Notes: generated from the sequence alone by a model not told the origin. DNA of 36,905 bases from Acidobacteriota bacterium (GCA_016789705.1 JAEUQR010000157.1:1-36905), one strand, 5' to 3'; positions 16,050 through 24,193 are shown, counted from the first letter of the stretch. Made by a program: numbers and translations.

Positions 16050-18476
16050 ATGCGCCGTGCCGTGCTTGCGTCCCTCGCCGTTGCCGTCTGGATGAGTCCC
16101 TCGCCGGCGTTCGCGCAGGCGCCTGACGAACCGCGCTACCTGCTGCCGCCGAAGGCCATCGTCGATGCCCTCGACGCGCCGCCGCCGCCGGATGTCTATC
16201 TGAGCCCGGCGCGCGACGTGGTGGCCGTGCTCGATCGCGCGCCGATGCCGTCGATCGCGGATCTGGCGCGGCCGATGCTGCGGCTCGCCGGCCTGCGCAT
16301 CGACCCGAAGAACAACGGCCGCCACCGCGCCCGCACGGCCCGCGCGCTGACGCTCAAGACGGTGGCCGACGGCGCCGCGCGCACGGTGACGCTACCCGCC
16401 TCCCCCGCGCTCACGTGGATCGGCTTCTCCGCCGACGGCCAGCGCTTCGCCTTCACGCACACCGGCGACACGGCCATCCAGTTGTGGCTGGGCACGACGG
16501 CCACGGGTCGCGCCCAGGCCGTGGACGCGCTCGCGGTGAACGGCGTCTTCGGCGCCGGCTGCACGTGGGTGGGCACCGGAACGCAGCTGCTCTGCAGCAC
16601 GATTCCCGCCGGACGCGGCCCGGCGCCAGTGGCGCCGGCGGCGCCGACCGGCCCCAACGTGCAGGAGCATCGCGGCGGCGTCGCGCCGGTGCGCACCTAC
16701 CAGGACCTGCTGACGTCGGCGCACGACGAGCGGCTGTTCACGTATCACGGCACGAGTCAGCTCGTGCTCGTGAACACCGCCACCCTCGCGCGGACGCCAC
16801 TCGGACGTCCTGGGCTCTACCCGCAGGCGCAGCCCTCGCCCGACGGCCAGCACGTGCTCGTCACCATGCTCACGGCGCCCTTCTCGCGGCTCGTGCCGTA
16901 CGACGACTTCGCCAGGACGATTGCGGTGTGGGATCGCAGCGGCGCGGTGACGAAGACGATCGCCACGCTGCCGGTGGCCGACAACATCCCGAACGGCGGC
17001 GTGCCCACCGGTCCGCGCGCCGTGCGCTGGCAACCCACGGCCGCGGCCACGCTCACGTGGGCCGAAGCCCTCGACGGCGGCAATCCGAAGCAGGCGGCGC
17101 CGCAGCGCGACAGGGTCGTCACGCTCGCCGCGCCCTTCACGGCCGCGCCGGCGGAGCTCGCGCGCACCGAACATCGCTTCGGTTCGCTGCAGTGGACCGA
17201 CAAGGGTGTCGGCCTGCTCACGGAGAACGATCGCACCACGCGCAGAACCCGCACGTGGGTGCTCGACGGCGCCGGCGCCGAGCCGCGCAAGCTCTGGGAC
17301 CGCAGTGCCGAAGACAGCTACAGCCATCCCGGCACGCCCATCCGCCGCGAAGGTGCCTCCGGGCTGGATGTCATCCCGCAGACGGGCACCACGATCTTCC
17401 TCGCTGGCACCGGCGCCTCGCCGCAGGGCGACAAGCCGTTCCTCGACGCGCTCGACCTCGCGACCCTCAAGGCATCGCGCACGTATCAGATGACCGAAGG
17501 CTACGAACCCGTCGTGGGTCTGCTCGCGGATGACGGCTCGCGGGTGCTCACGCGGTTCGAGACGAAGAACACGCCGCCGGCGACACTCGTGCGTTCGACC
17601 ACCGACGGCCGCCGCGTGACACTCACGACGTCGGTCGATCCGGCGCCCGGCATCTCGGGCGCGCAGAAGCAGCTCATCACCTACGCGCGCGCCGACGGCG
17701 TGCAGCTCTCGGCCACGCTCTACACGCCGGCCGGCTGGACGCCCGAGAAGGGCCGCCTGCCCATGATCCTCTGGGCGTATCCGCGCGAGTTCGTCGATCC
17801 GAACGCCGCCGGGCAGGTCAGCGGCTCGGCGCAGCGCTTCACCGGCGTGAGCGGCGCTTCGCATCTGCTGCTCCTCACGCAGGGCTACGCCATCCTCGAC
17901 GATCCGTCGATGCCGATCGTCGGTCCTGGTGAAACGGCCAACAACACCTACGTCGAGCAGCTCGTGGCGAGCGCGAAGGCCGCGGTGGACAAGGTGGTGG
18001 CGATGGGTGTGGCCGATCCGAACCGTCTCGTGGCCGGCGGCCACAGCTACGGCGGCTTCATGACGGCGAACCTGCTGGCGCATTCGGATCTCTTCCGCGC
18101 CGGCATCGCGCGCAGTGGCGCCTACAACCGCACGCTCACGCCCTTCGGCTTCCAGAACGAACAGCGCACGTTCTGGGAAGTGCCGGAGATCTACAGCCGC
18201 ATGTCGCCGTTCAACCACGCGCATCTCATCAAGGAGCCGGTGCTGCTGATTCACGGCGAGGCCGACGACAACAGCGGCACCTTCCCGATTCAGTCGGAGC
18301 GCTTCTACGCGGCGCTCAAGGGCCACGGCGCCACGGCGCGTTACGTGACGCTGCCGCACGAAGCGCACGGCTACGCCGCGCGCGAGTCGGTGCTGCACAC
18401 GGTGGCGGAGATGCTGAACTGGGCGAACGAGTGGACCAAGCCGAGTGCGCCTGTGACCGCGCAGCCGCGGCAATGA
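16050..18476 (+). CDS. Exported S9 family prolyl-oligopeptidase-type peptidase
   Basis: 808-residue serine peptidase. The ATG at 16050 has AAGGAG 6 nt upstream and begins a signal peptide (MRRAVLASLAVAVWMSPSPAFA, cleavage before QAP), so the product is periplasmic or secreted. Residues to about 530 form the beta-propeller-like N-terminal part; the C-terminal alpha/beta-hydrolase domain holds the catalytic triad Ser666 (GGHSYGGF), Asp739 (HGEADDN) and His773 (PHEAHGY). The HGEADDNSGTFPIQS segment looks more like the glutamyl endopeptidase branch (S9D) than classical prolyl oligopeptidases; the exact specificity is uncertain. The stop codon overlaps the start of the acetyltransferase gene by 4 nt. 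Confidence 0.92.
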   Translation: MRRAVLASLAVAVWMSPSPAFAQAPDEPRYLLPPKAIVDALDAPPPPDVYLSPARDVVAVLDRAPMPSIADLARPMLRLAGLRIDPKNNGRHRARTARALTLKTVADGAARTVTLPASPALTWIGFSADGQRFAFTHTGDTAIQLWLGTTATGRAQAVDALAVNGVFGAGCTWVGTGTQLLCSTIPAGRGPAPVAPAAPTGPNVQEHRGGVAPVRTYQDLLTSAHDERLFTYHGTSQLVLVNTATLARTPLGRPGLYPQAQPSPDGQHVLVTMLTAPFSRLVPYDDFARTIAVWDRSGAVTKTIATLPVADNIPNGGVPTGPRAVRWQPTAAATLTWAEALDGGNPKQAAPQRDRVVTLAAPFTAAPAELARTEHRFGSLQWTDKGVGLLTENDRTTRRTRTWVLDGAGAEPRKLWDRSAEDSYSHPGTPIRREGASGLDVIPQTGTTIFLAGTGASPQGDKPFLDALDLATLKASRTYQMTEGYEPVVGLLADDGSRVLTRFETKNTPPATLVRSTTDGRRVTLTTSVDPAPGISGAQKQLITYARADGVQLSATLYTPAGWTPEKGRLPMILWAYPREFVDPNAAGQVSGSAQRFTGVSGASHLLLLTQGYAILDDPSMPIVGPGETANNTYVEQLVASAKAAVDKVVAMGVADPNRLVAGGHSYGGFMTANLLAHSDLFRAGIARSGAYNRTLTPFGFQNEQRTFWEVPEIYSRMSPFNHAHLIKEPVLLIHGEADDNSGTFPIQSERFYAALKGHGATARYVTLPHEAHGYAARESVLHTVAEMLNWANEWTKPSAPVTAQPRQ

Positions 18477-19027
18477 CGATGGTTGGTGCCCCTGACCGAC
18501 ACGCCGAAGCGATCGTCACGATCCGCCGCGCGTCGCTCGACGACGCCGCGGCCGTCGCGGCGTTCGCGGCGAAGACCTTCTACGAGACGTTCGCCGCCGA
18601 CAACCAGCCGGAAGACATGGCGGTGCACCTGTCGACCGCCTACGGCGTGCCGCAGCAAGCGGCGGAGATCGCCGACCCGGACTACGTGACGCTCCTCGCC
18701 TTCGCGGACGATACGCTGGCCGCCTTGGCGCAGGTGCGGCGAAAGGCGCCGCCGCCGTGTGTCACGGGCGAGGCGCCGATCGAGATACACCGCTTCTACG
18801 TGGACCAGCGCTGGCACGGCCGGGGCATCGCGCGTCCGCTGATGGACGCGTGTATCGAGGCGGTGCGCGGCTTCGGCGGCCGCACGGCGTGGCTGAGCGT
18901 GTGGGAGAAGAACCCGCGCGCACAGGCCTTCTACGCGAAGGCCGGCTTCACGCGGGCCGGCGAAGCCGATTTCTGGGTGGGCCCGGATCGGCAGACCGAC
19001 CACATATTCGTGCGGCCGATCGCCTGA
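18473..19027 (+). CDS. GNAT family N-acetyltransferase
   Basis: 184-residue acetyl-CoA-dependent acetyltransferase. The ATG at 18473-18475 overlaps the peptidase stop (ATGA), so translation is probably coupled; a further ATG lies two codons in. The fold is recognisable from IVTIRRASLDDAAAVAAF (strand/helix 1), IEIHRFYVDQRWHGRGIA (103-120), where R113-x-x-G116-R-G118-I-A is the acetyl-CoA pyrophosphate loop, and LSVWEKNPRAQAFYAKAGF (141-159), the C-terminal signature. The substrate is unknown. It resembles members often annotated as acting on small amines or peptides. The tight coupling to an exported peptidase is odd because this protein has no signal peptide. Confidence 0.9.
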   Translation: MTMVGAPDRHAEAIVTIRRASLDDAAAVAAFAAKTFYETFAADNQPEDMAVHLSTAYGVPQQAAEIADPDYVTLLAFADDTLAALAQVRRKAPPPCVTGEAPIEIHRFYVDQRWHGRGIARPLMDACIEAVRGFGGRTAWLSVWEKNPRAQAFYAKAGFTRAGEADFWVGPDRQTDHIFVRPIA

Positions 19028-19030
19028 CCC

Positions 19031-19075
19031 CCGGGGACAGGTTCCTCACGAATACCGAAAGGGGCCTGTCCCCGG
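19031..19075. repeat. REP-like palindrome with CCGGGGACAGG arms
   Basis: Arms CCGGGGACAGGTTCC (19031-19045) and GGGGCCTGTCCCCGG (19061-19075) pair at 13 of 15 positions around a 15-nt loop. It fills the gap between convergent genes, so it could also serve as a bidirectional transcription barrier. No T-tract is present. Confidence 0.55.
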
Positions 19076-19082
19076 AGGGCAG

Positions 19083-19718
19083 CTATTGCCGCGCGGCCGT
19101 GGTCGCCGGCGCCGGCCAGCCCTTGTCGAGCGGCTTGGCCGGGTCGGCCGTGATGGCGATGTCAGCGCAGTGATGGTACGAGTAGCCGCCCGGCTGGTTG
19201 TAGGCGTGGTCGGCCATGAACTGAATCACCTGCAGCGTGCACTTCTCGCAGGTGATGTTCGGCAACTGGATGTCGGCCTCGAACGTCTGCGGACTCGCCG
19301 GCCGCGTGTAGTGCGGGAAGAGGCCATCGGCGAGCACCGGCAGTTGCGGCGGGCTCTGGATCACGCCCCACACCGAACGCGGGCCCTTCTCCGTCGTGCG
19401 TTCGAACGTCTGGGGATCCGGCGGCAGCTCGTAGGGTGAGTTCACGGCGAGCGCCACGCGGTAGTGCCCCGGGTGGTAGATGGTCTCGACGACCTTCAGG
19501 TGCAGCTTCGAGCCGCCGACGGCTTTGTTGACCACGCCGCTCAGCGTCATTTTCGGATCGGCGCCGCACGGCGCCGATTTCTGCGGATCGCCACGTTCGC
19601 TTTCCACGATCCAGCCGGCCGGCTCGACCATCTTGAAGTGGGCGTGGGCCGACACGGCACCGGCGGCAACCACGAGGGCTCCGGCCGCGTACGGCAGAAG
19701 ACGATCGGCGAATCTCAT
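19083..19718 (-). CDS. Exported LPMO-like copper protein (SCE4755-type)
   Basis: 211-residue secreted protein. The ATG (19716-19718) has AAGGAG 8 nt upstream. The signal peptide MRFADRLLPYAAGALVVAAG is followed by AVSAHA and predicted cleavage after residue 26, giving a mature N-terminus of His27 (HFKMVEPAGW). A free N-terminal histidine plus a second histidine, here most likely H85 in YHPGHYRVAL, is the copper histidine-brace arrangement of lytic polysaccharide monooxygenases. Other conserved-looking sites are C51 (SAPCG), ITCEKCTLQVIQFM and YNQPGGYSYHHCADI. I recall a family called SCE4755, described as polysaccharide-monooxygenase-like, with this layout; catalytic activity is unproven. The gene stands alone, convergent with the acetyltransferase gene. 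Confidence 0.8.
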   Translation of the reverse strand: MRFADRLLPYAAGALVVAAGAVSAHAHFKMVEPAGWIVESERGDPQKSAPCGADPKMTLSGVVNKAVGGSKLHLKVVETIYHPGHYRVALAVNSPYELPPDPQTFERTTEKGPRSVWGVIQSPPQLPVLADGLFPHYTRPASPQTFEADIQLPNITCEKCTLQVIQFMADHAYNQPGGYSYHHCADIAITADPAKPLDKGWPAPATTAARQ

Positions 19719-19726
19719 CCGTGAAT

Positions 19727-19732
19727 CTCCTT
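19727..19732 (-). promoter_or_regulatory. AAGGAG ribosome-binding site of the LPMO-like gene
   Basis: AAGGAG on the minus strand, 8 nt before the ATG. It fixes the start that yields a mature N-terminal histidine. Confidence 0.65.
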
Positions 19733-19783
19733 GAGCGAGGCGAGGCCGCGATGATACGCCACCAGGCGCGCGAACACGCATGA

Positions 19784-19789
19784 CACAAT
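19784..19789 (+). promoter_or_regulatory. -10 hexamer CACAAT before the methyltransferase ATG
   Basis: CACAAT ends 7 nt before the ATG at 19797 and no Shine-Dalgarno is visible. It is a weaker match than the other -10 boxes but lies at the same spacing. Confidence 0.35.
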
Positions 19790-19796
19790 CGCCGGC

Positions 19797-20525
19797 ATGC
19801 CCGGGCCCTTCCGCATGTACGCCGACCTCGCCGAGTGGTGGCCGCTGCTCTCTCCCGCCGCCGAATACGAAGAAGAGGCCGCGGACCTGCTGCCGGATCT
19901 GCTCGCGGCGCCCGACGCGCCGCCAAAGACGCTGCTCGAGCTGGGCGCCGGCGGTGGCAGCCTCGCCTGGCACCTCAAGCGGCACTTCACGCTGACGCTC
20001 TCGGATCTGTCACCCGAGATGGTGGCGGTGAGCCGCACGGTGAATCCGGAGTGCGAGCACTTGGTGGGGGACATGCGCACGATCGACGTGGGCCGCACGT
20101 TCGACCTCGTGCTCATCCACGACGCCATCATGTACTGCACGACCCCGGCCGACGTGCAGGCAGCACTCGCGAATGCGGCGCGCCACTGCCGGCCCGGCGG
20201 CGGCGTGATGGTGATTCCCGACAGCGTCGCCGAGACGCTCGAGCCCGACACGCACACCGGCGGGCACGACGCGGCCGATGGCCGCGGCCTGCGCTACATC
20301 GAGTGGTCGTGGGATCCGGACCCGGCCGACGACACCTTCGAGACGGTGTACGCCTTCGTGCTGCGCCACGCCGACGGCACCATCGACGCCACCCACGAAG
20401 TGCATCGCAACGGGATCTTTCCGCGCGCGTCGTGGCTCCGATGGCTCGATGAGGCCGGCCTCGACGCCACCGGCCGCATCGACGAGTGGGGACGCGACGT
20501 GTTCGTGGGCCGGAAGCGCGCGTGA
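19797..20525 (+). CDS. Class I SAM-dependent methyltransferase
   Basis: 242-residue cytoplasmic methyltransferase. Motif I is LLELGAGGGSLAWHL (about 46-60), motif II LSDLSPEMVAVSR, motif III-like VGDMRTIDVGRTFDLVLIHDAIMYC, and the post-motif helix AARHCRPGGGVMVIPD. The N-terminal MYADLAEWWPLLSP resembles small-molecule methyltransferases of the Tcm/UbiE-like type. The C-terminal half (RYIEWSWDPDPADDTFET ... EVHRNGIFPRASWLRWLDEAGL) is typical of the same group. The substrate is unknown. An alternative start at 19815 would drop six residues. It has no obvious operon partner. Confidence 0.88.
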   Translation: MPGPFRMYADLAEWWPLLSPAAEYEEEAADLLPDLLAAPDAPPKTLLELGAGGGSLAWHLKRHFTLTLSDLSPEMVAVSRTVNPECEHLVGDMRTIDVGRTFDLVLIHDAIMYCTTPADVQAALANAARHCRPGGGVMVIPDSVAETLEPDTHTGGHDAADGRGLRYIEWSWDPDPADDTFETVYAFVLRHADGTIDATHEVHRNGIFPRASWLRWLDEAGLDATGRIDEWGRDVFVGRKRA

Positions 20526-20556
20526 CGCCGCCTGCCGGAACCCCTCGGCGACGGAC

Positions 20557-23214
20557 TCACTTCGCCGGCACGTTCAGCATGGCGTTGAAGATCACGCGGA
20601 AGGTACCGAACGGCTGCCCGCGCCACTGCGGGCGGAAGCCGAGCAGCACCACGCGGCCCTTGTCGAGCGGCATCTGCAGGGCGGCCGCTTTGCCGTGCAG
20701 GAACTTCTCGCCCACGAGATACCCCGAGAGCAGCGGCGAGCCGGCCGTCTGATACGTCGCGAGCACGGCGCCGGTGAAGCCGTCGAGTGGCTCGAAGGCG
20801 GGACTGCCGTCCACGAAGATCGGCGCGCGATCGGGCATGCCGGCCATCACCGGCTGCGCGGGATCGATCTGCACCTCGAGAATCGATCCACCCGTGAAGA
20901 AGTCCTGACGCTTCACGCCGGCCACGGCGTTCTTCACCGGCAGATGGAGCTGGTCGATGGCGAAGAGCCCGCCGCGGTTGAAGGTCACGAGCGTGCCACC
21001 GCCGCGCACGAACGCGTCGATGGCGCGCACGCCGCTGGCGCCGATGCCGCCGGCGTACTGCGCGGGCACGACACCCTCGGCGAAGCCGTCCATCAGTCCA
21101 CGCGCCTCGTCGGCGATGAGCAGGACGTCCACGCGGTCCGCGAGCGGCGTCGCGCCTCGGAAGTCCGCCGGGGTGAGGTTGGTGTAGTCGAAGCCGTACT
21201 GCTCGAGCACCCAGCGCGTCCAGCCTTCGTCCATGCTGGGCATCCACGGGCGGTAGAGGCCGATGCGCGGCTTCTTCACCTCGACACCGGCGGTGGTGGC
21301 GGCGCGTTCGGCCTGCAGGGCCAGGCTGCTCACGAGGTCCGCGAGCGCGCTCTCGGCCAGTCCGCTGATGGCGTAGCGCGCCCCCTTCGCCCCAGCCGGC
21401 GGCACGTAGCGCACGGTGCCGCCGGCCTTCCACGCGCGATTGATGGCGCGGAAGCTGTTGTTCTGCGCCGGGTCCACGAAGAGCACAGGGCCCGTACCGG
21501 TCGCCTTGCCCGCCGGCGGCACGATGGCCGCCGCTGTGGCATTCGACTCGAAGCCCAGACCGGGCAGGCTGTCGAAAGCGGCGCGATCGGTCGTGCCCGT
21601 CACATACGGTGTGGGCGCGGCCGTGAACGACGGCACGCCGCCGAGCGGCTTCAGTGCCGCCTTCGCCTGGGCGTTCAGCGGCGCGGTCGCCGCCGCGACG
21701 TTCACGCCCATCTGGTACGGCAGCGTCCAGCCGGCGGCATCGTACGGCTGCTCGAGCGGACCATCGGGTGACTCGCGCAGCTCCGGATATTTCTGCACCT
21801 CGAGCACCTGGCGGACGGTCTCGGCGAACTCCTGGTCCATCGGCACCACCCAGGTGCCGGCGGCATACAGCACGCCGTCGACCGTGGCCGCGGCCGTGAG
21901 CTGCGACACGCGCACGCCCTGGAAGGCGAGCCGGCGCAGCAGCTCCACGGCCGCCACCGGATCGCGCTGCTGCTGCGGCACGACGAAGGCGTACGGCGGA
22001 CCGCTGCGGAACTTCTCGATCTGCTGCCTCCCGGCCTTGTAGCGGTTGAGGAGCAGCGACTCCTTGTAGCGTGCCGCCCAGTCGATGACCGAGAGCGACG
22101 CCGTCTCCATGTACTCGACCGCGTCACGCAGCCGCCACCAGCCGCCGGGCCACGGGCTGCTGTAGAGGCTCTGCGGACGCAGGTCGCGCATGTCGGCCGG
22201 AAAGTCGTTGGGCGTGTAGAAACGCGGCGTCGCGTACTGGTAGAGCGCCGTCTCGGTCCAGAACGACGCGATGTTCTGGAGCATCGGCTTGTAGTCGATG
22301 TAGCCCGGGTACCACGCATCGAAGCCGGTGCCCATGTGCGTGGCGCCCACCTGGCCGCGCTCCTCGAGGCCCTTGGCCATCGCCATCCCGATCATGTTCA
22401 CCTGGCGCGACAGCACGTACGGCACGCGCGTGGCGATCGGCTCGGCGAAGGGCGGCAGCCAGATCCGCGTCGGGAACGGCGCCGTCTGGTGGTGCACGTG
22501 GATGATCTGCGGTTCCCACTCGCGCCAGGCGTGTTCCATCACCCGCGACTCGATCATGTTCACCATGTAGCCGTCGCGATTGTTGTCGTGGCCCACGTAC
22601 TCCTGATAGAGCTTCGGGAGCGGCGCCACCTCGTAGGGCGTGCCGACGTTCGACCGGTACCACTCGGTCACCATCGTCTGCCCGTCGGGATTGATCGTGG
22701 GCCAGAGCATCAGCACCACGTTGTCGAGCGCCATCTTCGTGTCGGGCTCGTCGGCCTTGCTGAGGATGTCGTACGCGAGCTGCGGCGTGTGCTGCGGCCC
22801 GGCCACTTCGGTGGCGTGCAGGCCGCCGTCGATGTGCACGAACGCCTTGCCCTCGCGCGCCAGCGCCTTCGCGTCGGCCTCGCTCAGTCCGTCCGGATGC
22901 GCCAGCCGGCGCGAGATCTCACGGAGCCGGCCGAGGTTCTTGAGATTCGCGGGCGACGAGATGAGCGCCAGGTGGAAGGTGCGGCCCTCGGTCGAGGTGC
23001 CGGCCTCGACCATCATCATGTGGTCACTTGCCGCATCCAGCGTCTGGAAGTAGCCGACGACGTCTTCGTAGGTGGCGAGTTTGTAGTCGGCGCCCGGGCG
23101 GAAGCCGAGCACCGATTCGGGCGTGGGCAAGGCCGGCTGCGTGTGGACGGCGGGCGTGCCGCCGACGAGCCCGGCCAGCACGAGAAGGACGATCCACGAC
23201 GCGCGTCTACGCAT
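20557..23214 (-). CDS. Exported M14 family zinc carboxypeptidase-like protein
   Basis: 885 residues. The ATG at 23212-23214 opens a signal peptide (MRRRASWIVLLVLAGLVGG). The M14 domain (about 45-340) has the zinc pair H133-x-x-E136 in DGGLHATEVAGPQ, the substrate loop WPTINPDG (171-178), HDNNRDGY (209-216), a third-ligand histidine in IIHVHHQ (about 239-242) and a possible catalytic glutamate E321 (FWTETA). The remaining 540 residues include a C-terminal part (about 640-885) with VDVLLIADEARG and GGTLVTFNRGG, resembling the class-I glutamine-amidotransferase-like fold often attached to this group. The substrate could be peptides or peptidoglycan fragments. It lies 11 nt after the alpha/beta hydrolase gene, so it is probably in the same MarR-controlled unit; a TATAAC 10 nt upstream may add a second promoter. 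Confidence 0.9.
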   Translation of the reverse strand: MRRRASWIVLLVLAGLVGGTPAVHTQPALPTPESVLGFRPGADYKLATYEDVVGYFQTLDAASDHMMMVEAGTSTEGRTFHLALISSPANLKNLGRLREISRRLAHPDGLSEADAKALAREGKAFVHIDGGLHATEVAGPQHTPQLAYDILSKADEPDTKMALDNVVLMLWPTINPDGQTMVTEWYRSNVGTPYEVAPLPKLYQEYVGHDNNRDGYMVNMIESRVMEHAWREWEPQIIHVHHQTAPFPTRIWLPPFAEPIATRVPYVLSRQVNMIGMAMAKGLEERGQVGATHMGTGFDAWYPGYIDYKPMLQNIASFWTETALYQYATPRFYTPNDFPADMRDLRPQSLYSSPWPGGWWRLRDAVEYMETASLSVIDWAARYKESLLLNRYKAGRQQIEKFRSGPPYAFVVPQQQRDPVAAVELLRRLAFQGVRVSQLTAAATVDGVLYAAGTWVVPMDQEFAETVRQVLEVQKYPELRESPDGPLEQPYDAAGWTLPYQMGVNVAAATAPLNAQAKAALKPLGGVPSFTAAPTPYVTGTTDRAAFDSLPGLGFESNATAAAIVPPAGKATGTGPVLFVDPAQNNSFRAINRAWKAGGTVRYVPPAGAKGARYAISGLAESALADLVSSLALQAERAATTAGVEVKKPRIGLYRPWMPSMDEGWTRWVLEQYGFDYTNLTPADFRGATPLADRVDVLLIADEARGLMDGFAEGVVPAQYAGGIGASGVRAIDAFVRGGGTLVTFNRGGLFAIDQLHLPVKNAVAGVKRQDFFTGGSILEVQIDPAQPVMAGMPDRAPIFVDGSPAFEPLDGFTGAVLATYQTAGSPLLSGYLVGEKFLHGKAAALQMPLDKGRVVLLGFRPQWRGQPFGTFRVIFNAMLNVPAK

Positions 23215-23224
23215 GATGCGTAGC

Positions 23225-23230
23225 GTTATA
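23225..23230 (-). promoter_or_regulatory. -10-like TATAAC upstream of the M14 gene
   Basis: TATAAC on the minus strand overlaps the stop codon of the hydrolase gene and ends 10 nt before the M14 ATG. It could be an internal promoter, but the overlap with a TAA stop makes chance likely. Confidence 0.3.
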
Positions 23231-24113
23231 ACACGCGGGCCGGCGCGGCCATGGCGCGCCGCAGGGCCTGAATCACAGCCTCCGGGGCTTCTTCGTGCGG
23301 CCAGTGTCCGGCGTCGTCGATACGGGTGGCGCGCGCGTGCGGCAGGGCCTGTTCCCAGCGCGCGAGCATCGCCGGCGGGAAGGCCGAATCGCGCGTGCCC
23401 CACACGAGATGCACGTCGACATCGGCGAGACGCGCGCGCCGCTGCCATAGGCCATCGAAGAACCCTCGCGAGCCGAGCATCGACTGCGCCAGCGCGAACA
23501 GCACACGTTCACGCGAATCGGCGTCGGGGAATACCTGCAGGTACTGCTGATGGACCTGCGGCGTGAGCCGCCGCCGGTCGCCGTAGGCCGACGGCATGAT
23601 GAGGCGCTGCGATGCGTTGAGGCGCCGGTACATCCAGCGGCCGATGGCGCTGCCGGCGAACCGCGCCTTGCGGGTCATCGACGGATCGTCGTCGAACGAC
23701 CACATCCACGAATTGACCACCACGAGATGCGCGAGCCGGCCGGGATGGTCGAGCGCCCAGTCGAGCGCGATCGGCCCGCCGAAGTCGTGCACGACGAGCG
23801 TCAGCGGTCCTGCCGGGCAGACGGCGTCGATGAAGGCGCGGAAGCGGGCGGCGTGGTCTTCGGGCCGATAACCGGCATCGACGGGGCGGCCGGAGAGCCC
23901 GAAGCCCAGGTGGTCGGGCGCGATGAGCCGCGCCTCAGCGCGCAGACCGGCGATGACGTGGCGCCACTCGAAGCTCCACGTCGGCGTGCCGTGCACGAGC
24001 ACCACGGGCGGGCCGCTACCTTCGTCCACGTAGTGCAGCCGCCCGTTGCCGAGGTCGTGGAATCGCGAAGAGTACGGCCAGGCCGCGCGGTCGAGCCAGG
24101 TCGGGGTGGACAT
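23226..24113 (-). CDS. Alpha/beta hydrolase with Asp nucleophile (haloalkane dehalogenase-like)
   Basis: 295-residue cytoplasmic alpha/beta hydrolase. The ATG at 24111-24113 is used; a longer in-frame form would run through the operator palindromes. Motifs: oxyanion HGTPTWSFEW (41-50), nucleophile elbow VVHDFGG with Asp110, acid WGTRD with Asp242, base DAGHWPHEE with His270. An Asp nucleophile and the cap region (SFDDDPSMTRKARFAG) match the haloalkane dehalogenase/epoxide hydrolase branch. Classical dehalogenases usually have Asn after HG (HGNP) and Trp after the nucleophile (HDWG); here these are Thr43 and Phe111, so halide binding may be lost. It is divergent from a MarR gene across two operator-like palindromes, suggesting a small-molecule-induced detoxification enzyme. 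Confidence 0.88.
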   Translation of the reverse strand: MSTPTWLDRAAWPYSSRFHDLGNGRLHYVDEGSGPPVVLVHGTPTWSFEWRHVIAGLRAEARLIAPDHLGFGLSGRPVDAGYRPEDHAARFRAFIDAVCPAGPLTLVVHDFGGPIALDWALDHPGRLAHLVVVNSWMWSFDDDPSMTRKARFAGSAIGRWMYRRLNASQRLIMPSAYGDRRRLTPQVHQQYLQVFPDADSRERVLFALAQSMLGSRGFFDGLWQRRARLADVDVHLVWGTRDSAFPPAMLARWEQALPHARATRIDDAGHWPHEEAPEAVIQALRRAMAAPARVL

Positions 24114-24120
24114 GACTGTA

Positions 24121-24136
24121 GTCAAGCAGACTTGAC
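24121..24136. promoter_or_regulatory. Operator palindrome GTCAAG-N4-CTTGAC (site 1)
   Basis: A perfect 6-4-6 inverted repeat, 7 nt upstream of the hydrolase start. Its size and its place beside a divergent MarR gene fit a MarR-type operator. Confidence 0.75.
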
Positions 24137-24144
24137 GATGTATG

Positions 24145-24160
24145 GTCAAGGCGTCTTGAC
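24145..24160. promoter_or_regulatory. Operator palindrome GTCAAG-N4-CTTGAC (site 2)
   Basis: A second perfect copy of the same 6-4-6 palindrome, dyad centre 24 bp from site 1. Its N4 spacer differs (GCGT versus CAGA), so the half-sites rather than the spacer are conserved. Confidence 0.75.
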
Positions 24161-24193
24161 GAATACCCATCCATGGGGTGACGATGCGTCACG

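Noticed and set aside
19797..20525. Operon of the methyltransferase with the LPMO-like gene.
   Set aside because: The genes are divergent, each with its own start signal, and nothing in the sequence links their functions.
23215..23448. N-terminal extension of the M14 peptidase into the hydrolase gene.
   Set aside because: The extension is arginine/alanine-rich and antisense-like in composition; a signal peptide begins at the ATG at 23214.
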